DNA of 55,000 nt, taken from Symbiodinium natans. Its lineage: Eukaryota > Sar > Dinophyceae > Suessiales > Symbiodiniaceae. The position numbers and the translations under genes are program-made. Where the stretch lies: assembly GCA_905221605.1 (NCBI GenBank), contig CAJNDS010000872.1:1-55000 (forward strand), read 5' to 3'. This document shows positions 1 through 9,817 of this stretch, in pieces; position 1 is the stretch's first letter, and each line of letters opens with the position of its first letter. The notes beneath the pieces are model-generated. The model was given only the letters and a program-made list of their open reading frames with translations, had not been told where the DNA came from and ran no database searches.

Positions 1-52
1 CTCTCCACAGGGGGAGCCGTATGCCTGAACTTGCAAATCGCAAACGGCTGCG

Positions 53-116
53 TTTAGGGTTTAGGGTTTAGGGTTTAGGGTTTAGGGTTTAGGGTTTAGG
101 GTTTAGGGTTTAGGGT
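53..116 (+). repeat. Interstitial TTTAGGG array
   Basis: About nine TTTAGGG units in tandem. This is the plant/dinoflagellate-type telomere repeat. It is flanked by unique sequence on both sides, so it is not a chromosome end. Confidence 0.95.
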
Positions 117-138
117 GCAGCATCTCATGTACTAGCTT

Positions 139-185
139 TCACTCGTCAAGCAGCTTGTCAAGCTCTGGAAAACCCAGCGGGGCCC
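139..185 (-). CDS. Possible terminal exon, hypothetical protein
   Basis: The minus strand ends an open frame with residues APLGFPELDKLLDE and a stop at 139-141, just before the telomeric array. An AG|GGG acceptor-like site lies immediately upstream. No family is recognised. It may be the last exon of the gene that also has an exon at 770-829. The rest of 186-470 is G-rich sequence with no convincing exon. Confidence 0.33.
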
Positions 186-476
186 CTTGAGTTCGACCAG
201 TCGGGCAGGTGTAAGCCCCCGAAAATCCGGAAAACCGTGGGGGGTCCCTTCTGCCATTGAAATCTGTGCAAAAAAATATAACATCTGGAGTCGGGGGGCA
301 ATTTTCACATCGAATCCTGGGGGTACCCCTCACAAGGGTGGGGGCGGGGAGGGGGTGAACGGGGGGCCTCATTTGCAGGGAGGCCGTGGGCGGCCGCGCG
401 CGCGGGCCAGGAGAGGGCCAGACCCCTTGTTTGCCCAACGGGGCCTTCTGCAATTAGGGTTTAAATAGAAAGAAAA

Positions 477-605
477 ATGTGTATATATATATATATTTAT
501 TTATTTATATATTTTTTTAAATTTATTTTTTACTTATTTATATTTATTCATATATATATTTATTTATTTTATATCTATAGATATATATGTATATATAGAG
601 ATATG
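477..605. repeat. AT-rich low-complexity tract
   Basis: TA and TTTA-type repeats of almost pure A/T. The following 605-689 has a short open plus frame ending VEACLPHLMRR-stop, too short to call. Confidence 0.85.
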
Positions 606-690
606 ATAAGAGAGGTTTTGGATGTGGGGTTTAGGGCAACAAATGGTTCCAGGGTCGAGGCATGTCTGCCGCATCTGATGAGGCGTTGAC

Positions 691-769
691 CTAAACCCTA
701 AACCTTAAACCCTAAACCCTAAACCCTAAACCCTAAACCCTAAACCCTAAACCCTAAACCCTAAACCCT
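691..769 (-). repeat. Interstitial CCCTAAA array
   Basis: About eleven CCCTAAA units, so the TTTAGGG strand is minus here. The array abuts the coding island at 770-829. Confidence 0.95.
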
Positions 770-829
770 TGGGGGTCCTGCTTCTGCCCCTTCTTCACCG
801 TCATGGAGACATTGCTCCTCGGCTTCATA
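770..829 (-). CDS. Candidate exon between an inverted-repeat element and a telomeric array
   Basis: A 60-base GC-rich island on the minus strand is open in two frames (starting YEAEEQCLHDGEEG or MKPRSNVSMTVKKG). It begins exactly after the CCTCCAAG end of the element at 830-942, which provides an AG acceptor. The first frame matches the phase-0 pattern of the better copy at 34.8 kb. Function unknown. Confidence 0.4.
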
Positions 830-942
830 CTTGGAGGTTCATGGGGCAGTTCTGCGTGGGGCTACAAGTAAGGCAGTTCTACTTAGAACCCTGACTTCGG
901 GTACGTAGAACCTTCATTATATAACTACCCATTGCCCAGGAA
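830..942. mobile_element. Family A introner-like inverted-repeat element (diverged copy)
   Basis: It starts CTTGGAGGTTCATGGGGCAG and ends with a diverged inverted copy (ACTACCCATTGCCCAGG). The interior carries the same CTACTTAGAACCCT / GGGTAC core as copies at 34.83 and 36.25 kb. Confidence 0.65.
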
Positions 943-994
943 CCCCTAAACCCTAAACCCTAAACCCTAAACCCTAAACCCTAAACCCTAAACC
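943..994 (-). repeat. Interstitial CCCTAAA array
   Basis: Seven CCCTAAA units directly following the family A element. Confidence 0.93.
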
Positions 995-1118
995 GTAAGG
1001 CTCAACACTGAAACCCCCCCCCCGAAGCCGGAGCAACTCTGCCAGGGTGCCAAGAGAAGGTGGACGAGATCTTCACCGCAGTCTCGTTCTGGCAGCCACC
1101 AACGTTCAAGGCACTGCT

Positions 1119-2550
1119 CTTTTTACTATTATTACTATTCTTATTATTATTACTATTATTACTATTATTACTATTATTACTATTATTACTATTATTACTA
1201 TTATTACTATTATTACTATTATTACTATTATTACTATTATTACTATTATTACTATTATTACTATTATTACTATTATTACTATTATTACTATTATTACTAT
1301 TCTTACTATTCTTACTATTATTACTATTATTACTATTATTACTATTATTACTATTATTACTATTATTACTATTATGACTATTATTACTATTATTAATATT
1401 CATTACTATTATTGCTATGTACTTTATTACTATTTTGCTATTATACATTATTACATTATTACGATTAATTCACTATATTACTATTATTACAATTCTTACG
1501 ATTTTACTACAAGTACATTGAAAACAAAAAATTACTATTATTACTACAAGTACTACTTATTACTAAATTACAAATTATTACTATATATGACTGTTAGTAC
1601 TTTTATTCCTATTTATTAACGATTATTTTATTATGTTATTACTATTCTTACTATTTATTACTATTATACGATTATTACTGACTCTATTATTACTATTATG
1701 ACTATTATTACTATTATTACTATTATTACTATTATCGACTATTAGTACTATTATTACTACTTATTACTGTTATCACTTGATCACTATTTATATATTACTA
1801 TTATTACATTAATTTGTCTATTCTTACTATTCTTACTATTGTACTATCTTTACTATTATGTACTATTATTACTATTATTACTATAGCACTATTTTACTAC
1901 TTTATACTATTATTACTATATTACTATATTACTATTAATTAACTCATTATTACTATTTATTGTTACTATTATCTATTATTACTATGATTACGTTATTACT
2001 ATAATTACTATTATTACTATTCTTCGATTTATTACTATTTAGTACTATTATTACTATTGGTTCTGTTATTACGATTTGACTACTATGACTATTATTTTGC
2101 TATTATCATTACTATTATTCTATTCTTACTATTATTACTATTATTACCTATTATTACTATTCTTTACTATGATTACTATTATTACTATGATTACTATTAT
2201 GACGAGTATACGATGTATTACTATTATTACTATTCTAGGTATTACTATTATTACTATTATTACTATTATTACTATTATTACTATTATTACTATTATTACT
2301 ATTATTACTATTATTACTATTATTACTATTATTGTTACTAGTATTACTATTATTACTATTATTACTATTATTATTACTGTTACTATTCTTACTGCTACTA
2401 TTATTACTACTAATACTATTTTACTACTATTACGATTAATTCTACTATTACAATTATTGCTACTAATACTATTATTAGTACTATTGCTATTATTACTACT
2501 ATTACTATTATTGCTACTAATAGAATTATTACTACTATTACTATTCTTAA
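1119..2550. repeat. TTACTA hexanucleotide microsatellite, 1.4 kb
   Basis: A near-perfect (TTACTA)n core at about 1125-1390 and 2215-2340 lies within a degenerated 1.4 kb tract. All long ORFs here (poly-Asn/Ser on minus; poly-Leu, Ile/Thr or Tyr on plus) are translations of the repeat. Just upstream, 1000-1118 is unique sequence without a clear exon. Confidence 0.95.
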
Positions 2551-2607
2551 GGGGCCAAATTACGGGCACTGAAGTTGAGTCTTCGGAGGTGATGTTTTGA
2601 GGGGTTT

Positions 2608-2721
2608 TGATCAGCCGGTTAGCCACGGACCGGTGGTGGCCCGCAAAGCTGCTCAGTTTTCAGTCAAACAGACAGTCGCGCACTTGTCAGAAGTCTCCGA
2701 ACTTTGCTGCATTAAGGCTTA
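2608..2721 (+). CDS. Candidate terminal exon, hypothetical protein
   Basis: After an acceptor-like TTTTGATCAG, the plus strand is open for 37 codons (begins PVSHGPVVARKAAQ, ends ELCCIKA-stop). Composition is balanced and GC-rich, unlike the adjoining microsatellite. No family recognised. Confidence 0.42.
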
Positions 2722-2779
2722 GAGGAGTTTAGGGCCGTTTTAGGGGGGGGATACGGGAATGCAAGGGAAGATCGATCAT

Positions 2780-2845
2780 CCCCCCAGAGGCTCATGTCCC
2801 GGGCCGCCTCCGCCATGTCTGCCACCTCCTTGTCTGCCAGACTCC
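2780..2845 (-). CDS. Candidate exon, hypothetical protein
   Basis: The minus strand reads LADKEVADMAEAARDMSLWG in one frame, an amphipathic helix-like stretch preceded by CTGGCAG. It is short and unlinked to other exons. 2850-3250 has no other convincing coding. Confidence 0.33.
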
Positions 2846-3329
2846 GTCAATATCGGCGTCTCTGACTGATCTGCTCCAAATGGCTGCAGGGGGGGCCATG
2901 GAGAAGTGCCCTAGAGCCCGAGCTTGGGCTGTTCACCCTTGTACTAAGAGTCCCTAGTAGGGATGAGAATGGGGGACTGACGAATAATTTTGATTAAGCA
3001 CTGCTAGAATAAGGGGGGACATCCCAACCCTGAACCCTAAACCTGTTGGGGCTTGTCAGGGCTGCTTTCTGCAGCCTGTAATCTGGCATGGTGGGGCGTT
3101 GCAGAAGCAAACCTCATAACTACCTTGGCCCTTGGGCGTGGAGTATCCTTGCAAGCTAGGCGAATGACATGTAGCAAGCCATCAACAGAAATGCCCAACC
3201 CTCGGCAGCCGCTCTAAACATGCATTATGGAATGGAGGCTGAGGCGAAGCTAGCCGAGCAAAATACCACTCACACCCATCCCACGGAACCTACGCCACTG
3301 AGAAATGGTCGGATTACGAGATTACGGGT

Positions 3330-3412
3330 ACTTTATTGGGGTCCTTACTATAAGGGAGTCCTACTATTTGGGGGGTCTATATTTGGGGCCCTTATTTTCG
3401 TAAACTCCGGTC
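3330..3412. mobile_element. Family C short inverted-repeat element
   Basis: Carries the family C hallmarks: GTACTTTATTGGGGTCC, a central CCTACTATTTGGGGGG block and a right end TTATTTTCGTAAACTCC. Related copies are at 3.95, 19.2, 30.67, 32.6, 35.73 and 35.94 kb. Confidence 0.6.
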
Positions 3413-3421
3413 CCTGTTCAC

Positions 3422-3620
3422 CCAGAAATCTTGCTCCAAGCCGGAAACCGAGGTCAGGCCCTGTTTCTCCGGCACGGAGTACCTGTCACATCAGAGCTAC
3501 ACCAGACGCTGCGGGTCAGCTGGAGGGGTCAGTTGACCTTCAACGCTTCCTTCGGGCACTCCAATTCTTGCAAGAGGCCTGGCTAGGATGGCCCTTCAAA
3601 CCCCCTGAAAAATATTCTAG
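3422..3620 (+). CDS. Candidate exon downstream of a family C element
   Basis: A strong acceptor (CCCTGTTCACCCAG) follows the element. Downstream the plus strand is open in two frames: one with ILLQAGNRGQALFLRHGVPV, the other with DLQRFLRALQFLQEAWLGWP. Which frame is used cannot be decided by eye. Function unknown. Confidence 0.4.
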
Positions 3621-3679
3621 ATATGGTCCTCTTAAACCCAATAAGGGAAAATATAAAATATCCCAAGGGCCTACCTAGC

Positions 3680-3850
3680 TGGTTTAGGGAACCGAGCTGC
3701 CCTGGGACCACAACCCGAGCCCATCGCAGTCTGCAGAAGCGCACCGCAGCAACTCGCAGGCGTCACCAGGGCCTCGAGTTTCTGCTGGGCTTCGATCCAG
3801 TGTTTCTTGGGGTTTTTGAGGGTTGCGAATTGGTGTGGGCAGATCGGAAG
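3680..3850 (-). CDS. Candidate exon, hypothetical protein
   Basis: The minus strand reads QFATLKNPKKHWIEAQQKLE followed by ALVTPASCCGALLQTAMG and stays open to 3671. It overlaps an open plus frame, so the strand is uncertain. No family recognised. Confidence 0.35.
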
Positions 3851-3945
3851 CAAGGCATTTCGGACCCTGCAGTACAGGTTTTGGGGCTAGCGTGCCTTGA
3901 CCCTCCACCCTCCTCCATCTTATCTAGAACAACCCGCCCACATGT

Positions 3946-4036
3946 GGGGATACCTTTTTGGGGGGTCCTTATTGTAGGGGAATCCTACTACTTCAGGATC
4001 TAAATTGGGGGGTCCCCTATTTTCGGAAACCCCCTA
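3946..4036. mobile_element. Family C short inverted-repeat element
   Basis: GGATACCTTTTTGGGGGG left side and a CCTATTTTCGGAAACCCCC right end, with the shared TTATTGTAGGGGAATCCTAC core. The 4040-4170 stretch after it is C-rich TACCACC/TACCCCC low complexity. 4170-4620 shows no clear exon. Confidence 0.65.
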
Positions 4037-4632
4037 CACGGACCCTGGCAACACAGTACCTACTACCACCTACTACCTCCTACCCCCTACCACCCCCCCT
4101 ACCCCCTGCTTAGAGGCTCTTTTGACTTAGAAAGGTACTTCTCCCCTTACCCCCTACCCCCCCCCGGGCCCCTGAGGCCATGGACTCAGCGTGTCGAGCC
4201 TTGGGATTCGCCATTTCTGGTGTCCGCTCCGCAACCCTAAACCCGAAACGAGGATGGGTACTTGGATACCAAGTTCAGAAAATTGAGTCGTGAGTCGCGA
4301 CTCGCAAGAGTGGGCTTGCTGGGAGGGCCGAGAGGTGTTGGAAGATCATTTGGTATTGGTTTACACGCTGCCTTCTGGCCGGTTTGAAGGAACCCCACAC
4401 GACTCCCTAAAGCTAAGCGTCCCTAAGGTTCCCTAGGTACCTGCCCCCCAAGAACCCCCTTCCCTTGAGAAACCTGTATCTCATCTTAAAGAGTCTCCGA
4501 AACTGCCGCCAAGTCTTTTGAGGCTCAGGCTCAGGCTCTGGTTCGTTTTTTCTGCTTGGGGTTAGGGGAGCTCATCCGAGTTCCTCCCATGGCCTTCTCA
4601 GCTATGCTCTCCACAGGTCTTAAGTTCGGAGG

Positions 4633-5159
4633 GCTACCACAAGGAGTTGGAGGGGGAGCGCAAAAACGTCAGCTTCCTGAAGGCTCTTTTCCGCGCGACG
4701 TACATGTACAGGTGCTTGGGTGGGCCGTCATCAGTCCCGTCGTATCTCCTGGGAGCCGGCAGGAAGAGCGTTTCAAGATGTTGCAGGTGCTAGCAACAGA
4801 TTTGCAAACCATGCTCACAGCCCTACCGACCCGAAAGTAGAAAAAAAACAACACACACTGAACCCGAAATCTTCCGAAAAATCGTGAAGCCCAAAAGATC
4901 CCAAAAGGCCCTGAGCAAAGCCGAAGATCTCATTCTCGCACACCAGCACCTGCACTTCCCAGCAGCGGTCATCGTGAGCCGTACGCTCCTCGGCAAGGGA
5001 TATGACTCGACCTTAAACCCCCCACAAGGGTTTTTACGTTTCGCAGACTTTCCACTGGGTGCTTCAGGGGCCCCACTGAGACCCACCCGCCCTGGTATGC
5101 AAGCCGACAAAATGCACCACCTTCCTCGTCTCCCTCTTGATGAAATTCTGGCAAACTAG
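4633..5159 (+). CDS. Split gene, hypothetical protein (convergent with methyltransferase)
   Basis: The plus strand encodes GYHKELEGERKNVSFLKALF then RATYMYR up to an AG|GTGCTTGG donor near 4711. Another coding stretch runs from about 4800, with KPKRSQKALSKAEDLILAHQ, to a TAG at 5157-5159 (…LPRLPLDEILAN). At least one intron or frame change lies between 4712 and 4800; the exact junction is unresolved. No family recognised. Its stop codon overlaps that of the minus-strand methyltransferase in the tetranucleotide CTAG. Confidence 0.5.
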
Positions 5160-6488
5160 GCCGTTAAGGACTTGGGGTTGTAAAGCTCAATGCAAGTGTC
5201 GATTGCTGGCTGCGCCTCCTCCGGTACATTGAGGCTGACGCAGAGGTACACCTGAGGCTCAAGCAGCAATGATTTACCAAGAGCATCTATGGGCATTTGG
5301 AATAGAGGAGTGACAAACTGCAGGTGTCTGGCACCAGCGACAGTCGGTCGACAGTAGCAGCCGAGAAGCCCCATCGCTTGACAGAATGCGGTGGATCTCA
5401 GATGACATCTGACTTGTCGCATCCTGCCCAGCGCACTTCAGGGCGTCTAACGTGCTCTTGTCAAAGACAACGTCGAAGGAGCCGTCAGAGAACACCGAGA
5501 GCTCCCGCGCATCCTCTTTTGCGGTTTAAGGCTTCGGGCTTAGGGTTTAGGGTTTGGGATTAAGGGTTTAGGGTTAAGGGTTTAGGGTTTAGGGTATAGG
5601 GTTTAGGGTTTAAGGATGCAGAGAAGACAGCCCTAGCGCAGCATCCACACCCTGCGAAGCTGCAGCAAAGGCTCAGCCACTTCGTACTTGATCCCAGGAC
5701 GTCTTGAAGCGTTCAGCTGCTTCATCGCGTCAACGACCGCAGGCACGATGTCAACTCCAGTAATGTCCTCATACCCGTCGTCATAGGCTTCCGACATGAA
5801 CTCCTAGATCGGTCCAGGTTTAGGGTTTGGGTTTGGGGTTTGGGGTTTAGGGTTTAGGGTTTAGGGTTTAGGGTTTAGGGTTTAGGGTTTAGGGTTTAGG
5901 GTTTAGGGTTTAGGGTTTAGGGTTTAGGGTTTAGGGTTTGCTTAGGGTTTAGGGTTTGGGGTTTAGGGTTTCGGGTATAGGGTGGCACTATGCCGGGTTC
6001 GGGCCACAGCATTGTAGAAATCCTGAATCTTGAAAGTGACATCCTTTGCAGAGATCTAATTACAAATGCCCGGGCGAGGAATCCACGACAGGACTCTGCT
6101 TCCTGATGATCCTCTGTCTCCTCGTTCGGGGCCTAGAGGCTGCTCAAATCTGTGTGCTCAGCGCTCCTCTTCCGGTCCTCCAGCGTAACCTAACCGCGGG
6201 AGCCCAACAAACCCGGTCAGTATCCCCAAAATAGGGCACAGACACTGAACACACCTTGGATTGCGTAGAGGCTTCTGTTTTTCATGAAGAATATCCCCCC
6301 TATCCCCCCTAACTGGCCCATGAACCTAAACCCTAAACCCTCGAGCCCCCGAAACACCTCTCCATCACCAAACCCGAAAACCCCTAACACCCTCCCCCCG
6401 CCCCCGCCAATCTCAGCCCAGGCATCGGAGTCTCCGCAGCCCAGGTCCAGAATACGACAGGCCTTGGAGGGGAAGAAGCGAAGCCAGC
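5156..6488 (-). CDS. Class I SAM-dependent methyltransferase, METTL13/eEF1A-KMT4-like
   Basis: Three minus-strand exons: about 6488-6427, 5803-5675 and 5513-5156. They splice in phase 0 into a recognisable seven-beta-strand methyltransferase. Motif I is RILDLGCGDS, running directly into EFMSEAYDDGYEDITGVDI (post-I acidic residue VDI), then KYEVA joined to DARELSVFSDGSFDVVFDKS and TLDAL, the family's DKGTLDAL signature with Ser for Gly. A late strand (EPQVYLCVSL) matches the family C-terminus. Both introns are GA-AG (GACTCC|GA…AG|GAG; GTGGCT|GA…AG|GAT). Family members methylate lysines of translation elongation factor 1A; that activity is inferred here. A one-base frame change is needed near 5369-5372 (CCCC on plus, GGGG on the coding strand), so it may be a recent pseudogene or carry an assembly error. 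The N-terminal exons are not adjacent; a candidate pair lies at 16.4-17.5 kb. Confidence 0.75.
5540..5613 (+). repeat. TTTAGGG array inside a methyltransferase intron
   Basis: Degenerate TTTAGGG units fill most of the 161-bp intron 5514-5674. Confidence 0.93.
5818..5985 (+). repeat. TTTAGGG array inside a methyltransferase intron
   Basis: Over 20 units with TTTGGGG variants at the left edge. It sits 13 bp inside the acceptor end of the 623-bp intron 5804-6426. The rest of that intron (5990-6420) shows no convincing exon. Confidence 0.95.
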
Positions 6489-6493
6489 CTGTC

Positions 6494-6531
6494 GGTTTTA
6501 GGGTTTGGGGTTTGGGGCTTAGGGCTTAGGG
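6494..6531 (+). repeat. Short degenerate TTTAGGG array
   Basis: Starts a few bases upstream (coding sense) of the first recognised methyltransferase exon, so it is probably also intronic. 6540-7200 has overlapping open frames on both strands but nothing I can assign. Confidence 0.85.
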
Positions 6532-7203
6532 CCCAAAGCCCCACCCCCCTTGCAATGCTTGCCAGTGCTTGCCCTATGTTCAGGGTAAAGAGACTTGGTA
6601 GCACCACCAACTGCTCTCGGCTCTTTTTCCGTCGCGCGTCGTTCTCCGAGGCGCAATCTCCAGCCGCACAGTTCAAAGATAATGCAACAATGCAACGGCA
6701 CTGTTAAGGATTGTGCAAGGATGGCCGGTCGGTCGAGGAAGCTTTGCGGACGCTTCAACCACAGCGTGCCCAAGTAGCATGTTTCCGTGGCTCATCCGAT
6801 TTCCTTTCGACCTCTTACGGCCTGGGTCTCCCTGTCTCAAAGGATGCATAGCATGCGTCAGGGAGGAGAATCGCAAACCATACGTTCAATGAGCCCAAAA
6901 GATCCACACGTCACTTGACCTGCCTAATGTTGAGCCAGCCAACGGTATGGTTTGCTCCTGCGAAAGCTCTACGAGTAGATGGCAGCCGCCAATCGGGCAA
7001 TTGCCCTGGGCAGACACAACATGCAGTCAAGGCTGGCAATGTCGCGCCTAAGCCTGTATCCGGGAAGAGCAGCAGTTTCTTGTTCAGGTCAGGACTATAC
7101 GACCCCGTCAGCATCACAGCTACTAGCACATCATGCTTGCAGGGATACTCGAACTCTAGTAGGTTCAGCTTTCGGCTGCTGTTCCCATTCTACTCACAAG
7201 CAC

Positions 7204-8655
7204 TCAATCTACTACATAAAAATAAATGTCCTTTCCCACGTGCGGGAAGAAGCCTCCGCACTTCTGGGTGCACATCTTCGGACTTGGGGATGGAGGCACT
7301 TTCTCGGTGCACACCCTCGAACTCCATGACAAGGGCACGTTCTGCTCTCGGATGAAGCTGTGCCTCAGTGCTGCAGTCGTGGTGGCCCGAGCCGCGACAT
7401 CCTTGGCCAAGAGATGGTCTACAAACTGGCGTGCTTGCTCTGAGACACGGCGCCATTTGGAGGTGCTCAGGTTCAACTTGCGCTTCAAAACGGCATTGCG
7501 GACCTGCACCTCCTCCTCAAGCTTGCGGAGTCCCAACGGCATGTCTCCGACGAGGAGTGTGTGCACAATCAGTCCCACCCCCCAAACGTCCGAGCAGGCG
7601 CCGCAGAGTCCGCACCAGGCTTCAGGGGAGAGCCAACGCAGTGTGCCCCCAGGAGCAACATCATGGAGGTCCCTTGCGCTGGACTCTTGGATCTTCTCGG
7701 GCAGCACCCAAGCCAAGCCCATGTCGAAGAGCTGTACGTTCCCTGGCTTGTCAATATGTCGGACTGCACGGACAAAGCCAAAGTTGTCCGGTTTCACGTC
7801 ACGGTGCACCGCTCCAGCCACACGGTGTAAGTAGTGTACTGCCGATAGCATCTGCTGCGCCAAGCCTGCGCAGGTGCGCTCGGGAACTGCTGTCTTCAGG
7901 GCGTTCATCCAACCTTGCAGCGTTGGCCCCTCCAGAAGGTTCATGACAATGTACATGCTTTGCGGCATGTCCAAGACCCTCAGAAGATTTCGCGTCACGT
8001 GCTCTCGCGTGGCCGTCTCCTCACCCAGGGCCTGAAGGAACTCGAGCATGCGGCTCATGGGAACCTTCACCATGCTCTTGGAGAGCGACTCCAACTCTGT
8101 ATCGCGGTTGGGGAGTTTAACCCTCTTCATTGCATAGGCCATGCCTGGGCTCAGTGGCTTGAAGCGGCTCAGTCCCTGTCCAGTGGGCTCCACCTTGCAG
8201 ACGGTCCCAAATCCACCACGACCGAGGTGCCCTCCTTCTGTAAAGTAGTCTTCGATGCATCCACGATGGATGACGGCAACGCCATCATAGCGATCCTGGA
8301 TGTCAATGTAACGCTTTCGAAGGGTCGCACTGGCCTCTCCCACTGTCCACGCAGGACCAGAGCAAAACCAGCTGGCAAATCCCCTCAACGCTGTCTGCGC
8401 CAGCAGGTAGCATTCCCTCTTCGAAGGGAGCTGCGGAACCACGCCGGTAAGAACCGGACCATCGCTGTAGTCAGGCAGCATGAGAATGCGCGGCACAGGG
8501 AAACTAGATGAAACTATAGACTCCGCTTGGGGCCAAAAGCTGACTTGTGGGTTGCCGTTGGTTTGGAGTTCCGGGCACAACCGATTTGTAGTACCGTTGC
8601 CGGTCGTTCGCGGATCGGATCGGGACTTGGCTTCGCTCCGCGCCTTGCGCGGCAA
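7204..8655 (-). CDS. Serine/threonine protein kinase with DMG in place of DFG
   Basis: An uninterrupted frame of up to 483 codons encodes a full protein kinase fold. Numbering from the first open codon: glycine loop GRGGFG 145-150, ATP-binding Lys in AYAMKRV at 177, catalytic loop HRDVKPDN from 284, DMG (usually DFG) 311-313, activation segment end SPE 343-345, and DVWGVG about 356-361. The catalytic Lys/Asp residues are present, so activity is likely. The N-terminal 140 residues and the Pro/Ser tail have no recognised domain. The open frame starts at TTG; the first in-frame ATG is near 8481, and an upstream exon is possible. The uninterrupted frame contrasts with the finely split neighbours and suggests a retroposed gene. 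Substrate unknown. Confidence 0.85.
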   Translation of the reverse strand: MPRKARSEAKSRSDPRTTGNGTTNRLCPELQTNGNPQVSFWPQAESIVSSSFPVPRILMLPDYSDGPVLTGVVPQLPSKRECYLLAQTALRGFASWFCSGPAWTVGEASATLRKRYIDIQDRYDGVAVIHRGCIEDYFTEGGHLGRGGFGTVCKVEPTGQGLSRFKPLSPGMAYAMKRVKLPNRDTELESLSKSMVKVPMSRMLEFLQALGEETATREHVTRNLLRVLDMPQSMYIVMNLLEGPTLQGWMNALKTAVPERTCAGLAQQMLSAVHYLHRVAGAVHRDVKPDNFGFVRAVRHIDKPGNVQLFDMGLAWVLPEKIQESSARDLHDVAPGGTLRWLSPEAWCGLCGACSDVWGVGLIVHTLLVGDMPLGLRKLEEEVQVRNAVLKRKLNLSTSKWRRVSEQARQFVDHLLAKDVAARATTTAALRHSFIREQNVPLSWSSRVCTEKVPPSPSPKMCTQKCGGFFPHVGKDIYFYVVD

Positions 8656-8910
8656 AGTGCGGGTAGGAGACCAGCCACTCCTGAGTTCGGATCTCGGGAT
8701 TTGAGGGCTTTCGGGGCTTGGTTAGGCAAAGAGGGCGGAAGGGGGGCTCCTACGGTGCCAACGCTGCAGAGGCCCGGCGTTTTTTACACTCTCAAGCCTT
8801 CCTCTGCGTTCGGTGGATTGTGTCGGGAAGTTCAACCATGCCGTGGCTGGGGGCATTAGGCGGGGCGCGCGGACCCGAACCCCGAAACCGAGGAAAGGTG
8901 CAGCCCGCAC

Positions 8911-9028
8911 CTAAACCCTAAGCCCTAAGCCCTGAACCCTGAACCCTAAACCCTAAACCCTAAACCCTAAACCCTAAACCCTAAACCCTAAACCCTAAAC
9001 CCTAAACCCTAAACCCTGAACCCTAAAC
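8911..9028 (-). repeat. Interstitial CCCTAAA array
   Basis: About 17 CCCTAAA units with CCCTAAG/CCCTGAA variants at the edges. 9030-9095 holds a short open plus frame (WMTRGAKARASYTPRRHE) of uncertain status. Confidence 0.95.
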
Positions 9029-9098
9029 TGACCCAGATACCTGGATGACCCGAGGAGCCAAGGCTCGGGCCTCCTACACCCCCCGAAGACACGAAAGG

Positions 9099-9210
9099 CT
9101 TAGGGTTTTAGGGTTTAGGGTTTTAGGGTTTTAGGGCTTTAGGGTTTTAGGGTTTTAAATAGTTTTAGGGTTTAGGGTTTTGGGGTTTAAGGTTTTAGGG
9201 TTTTGGGGTT
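9099..9210 (+). repeat. Degenerate TTTTAGGG/TTTAGGG array
   Basis: Here the unit is mostly TTTTAGGG, an extra T relative to the arrays elsewhere in the window. Confidence 0.9.
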
Positions 9211-9227
9211 GAGAACTCTGACTCCAG

Positions 9228-9316
9228 AACCTGAAAAAGCTTTTGAGGAGTCCTTCGGGGCCATCTCGCGGCCCCTCTGCTGGGTGTAGACCTGCCGAAG
9301 TTTGCGCTTGGAACCT
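9228..9316 (-). CDS. Candidate exon, basic hypothetical segment
   Basis: The minus strand reads SKRKLRQVYTQQRGREMAPK then DSSKAFSGSG between two telomeric arrays. It could be an upstream exon of the kinase gene, but no phase-matched junction was established. Confidence 0.4.
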
Positions 9317-9317
9317 T

Positions 9318-9352
9318 GGGGTTTAGGGTTTAGGGTTTTAGGGTTCAGGGTT
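9318..9352 (+). repeat. Short TTTAGGG array
   Basis: Four to five TTTAGGG/TTTTAGGG units. 9360-9815 contains an open plus frame (9383-9652) without protein-like character, and otherwise nothing I can identify. Confidence 0.88.
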
Positions 9353-9817
9353 TCCTTAAGCCTTGTTTTGTAAGGATCCGAAGTGGGCCCTTATAGTACG
9401 CATAGAGTATGTACTGGTTATATAACAAGGGCCTCAAATTCAGGGCCCGTACTTGGAACCCTCGACAAAGGGACCTATGAACCCTGCTTGGGGAGTTTCG
9501 GGGGGTGTCACACGTCAACCCGTCTCCCCAAGCGCGAGCACAAAGGGCTCAAGCGCACCAATTGCAGGCCTGTGGAGGGAAGCATGGCCTTATGTTTGTT
9601 AATACATGCTACTGTCGTTACTAAAAACGTTTCAATAATTCATCAGTTTTGACATTTAAAGAACCGCAAAGCTTGGGGAGCACCGAACCCAAGCCATAAA
9701 ACTCCAGAGGGCTCGAGGATTTGGAGCCCTCAGCAGCACACATCCTATACCCTAAAGACTAAAGACCATAAGAATCTTGAGGGTGTTCGGCCCCCCACCC
9801 CCCCCCCGTGTGCAGCT

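Noticed and set aside
1-116. Window start as a chromosome end
   Set aside because: The array is internal, with unique sequence on both sides, and equal arrays recur throughout.
1002-2626. Long poly-Asn/Ser, Leu, Tyr and Ile/Thr ORFs
   Set aside because: All are frames of the TTACTA microsatellite with no flanking coding signal.
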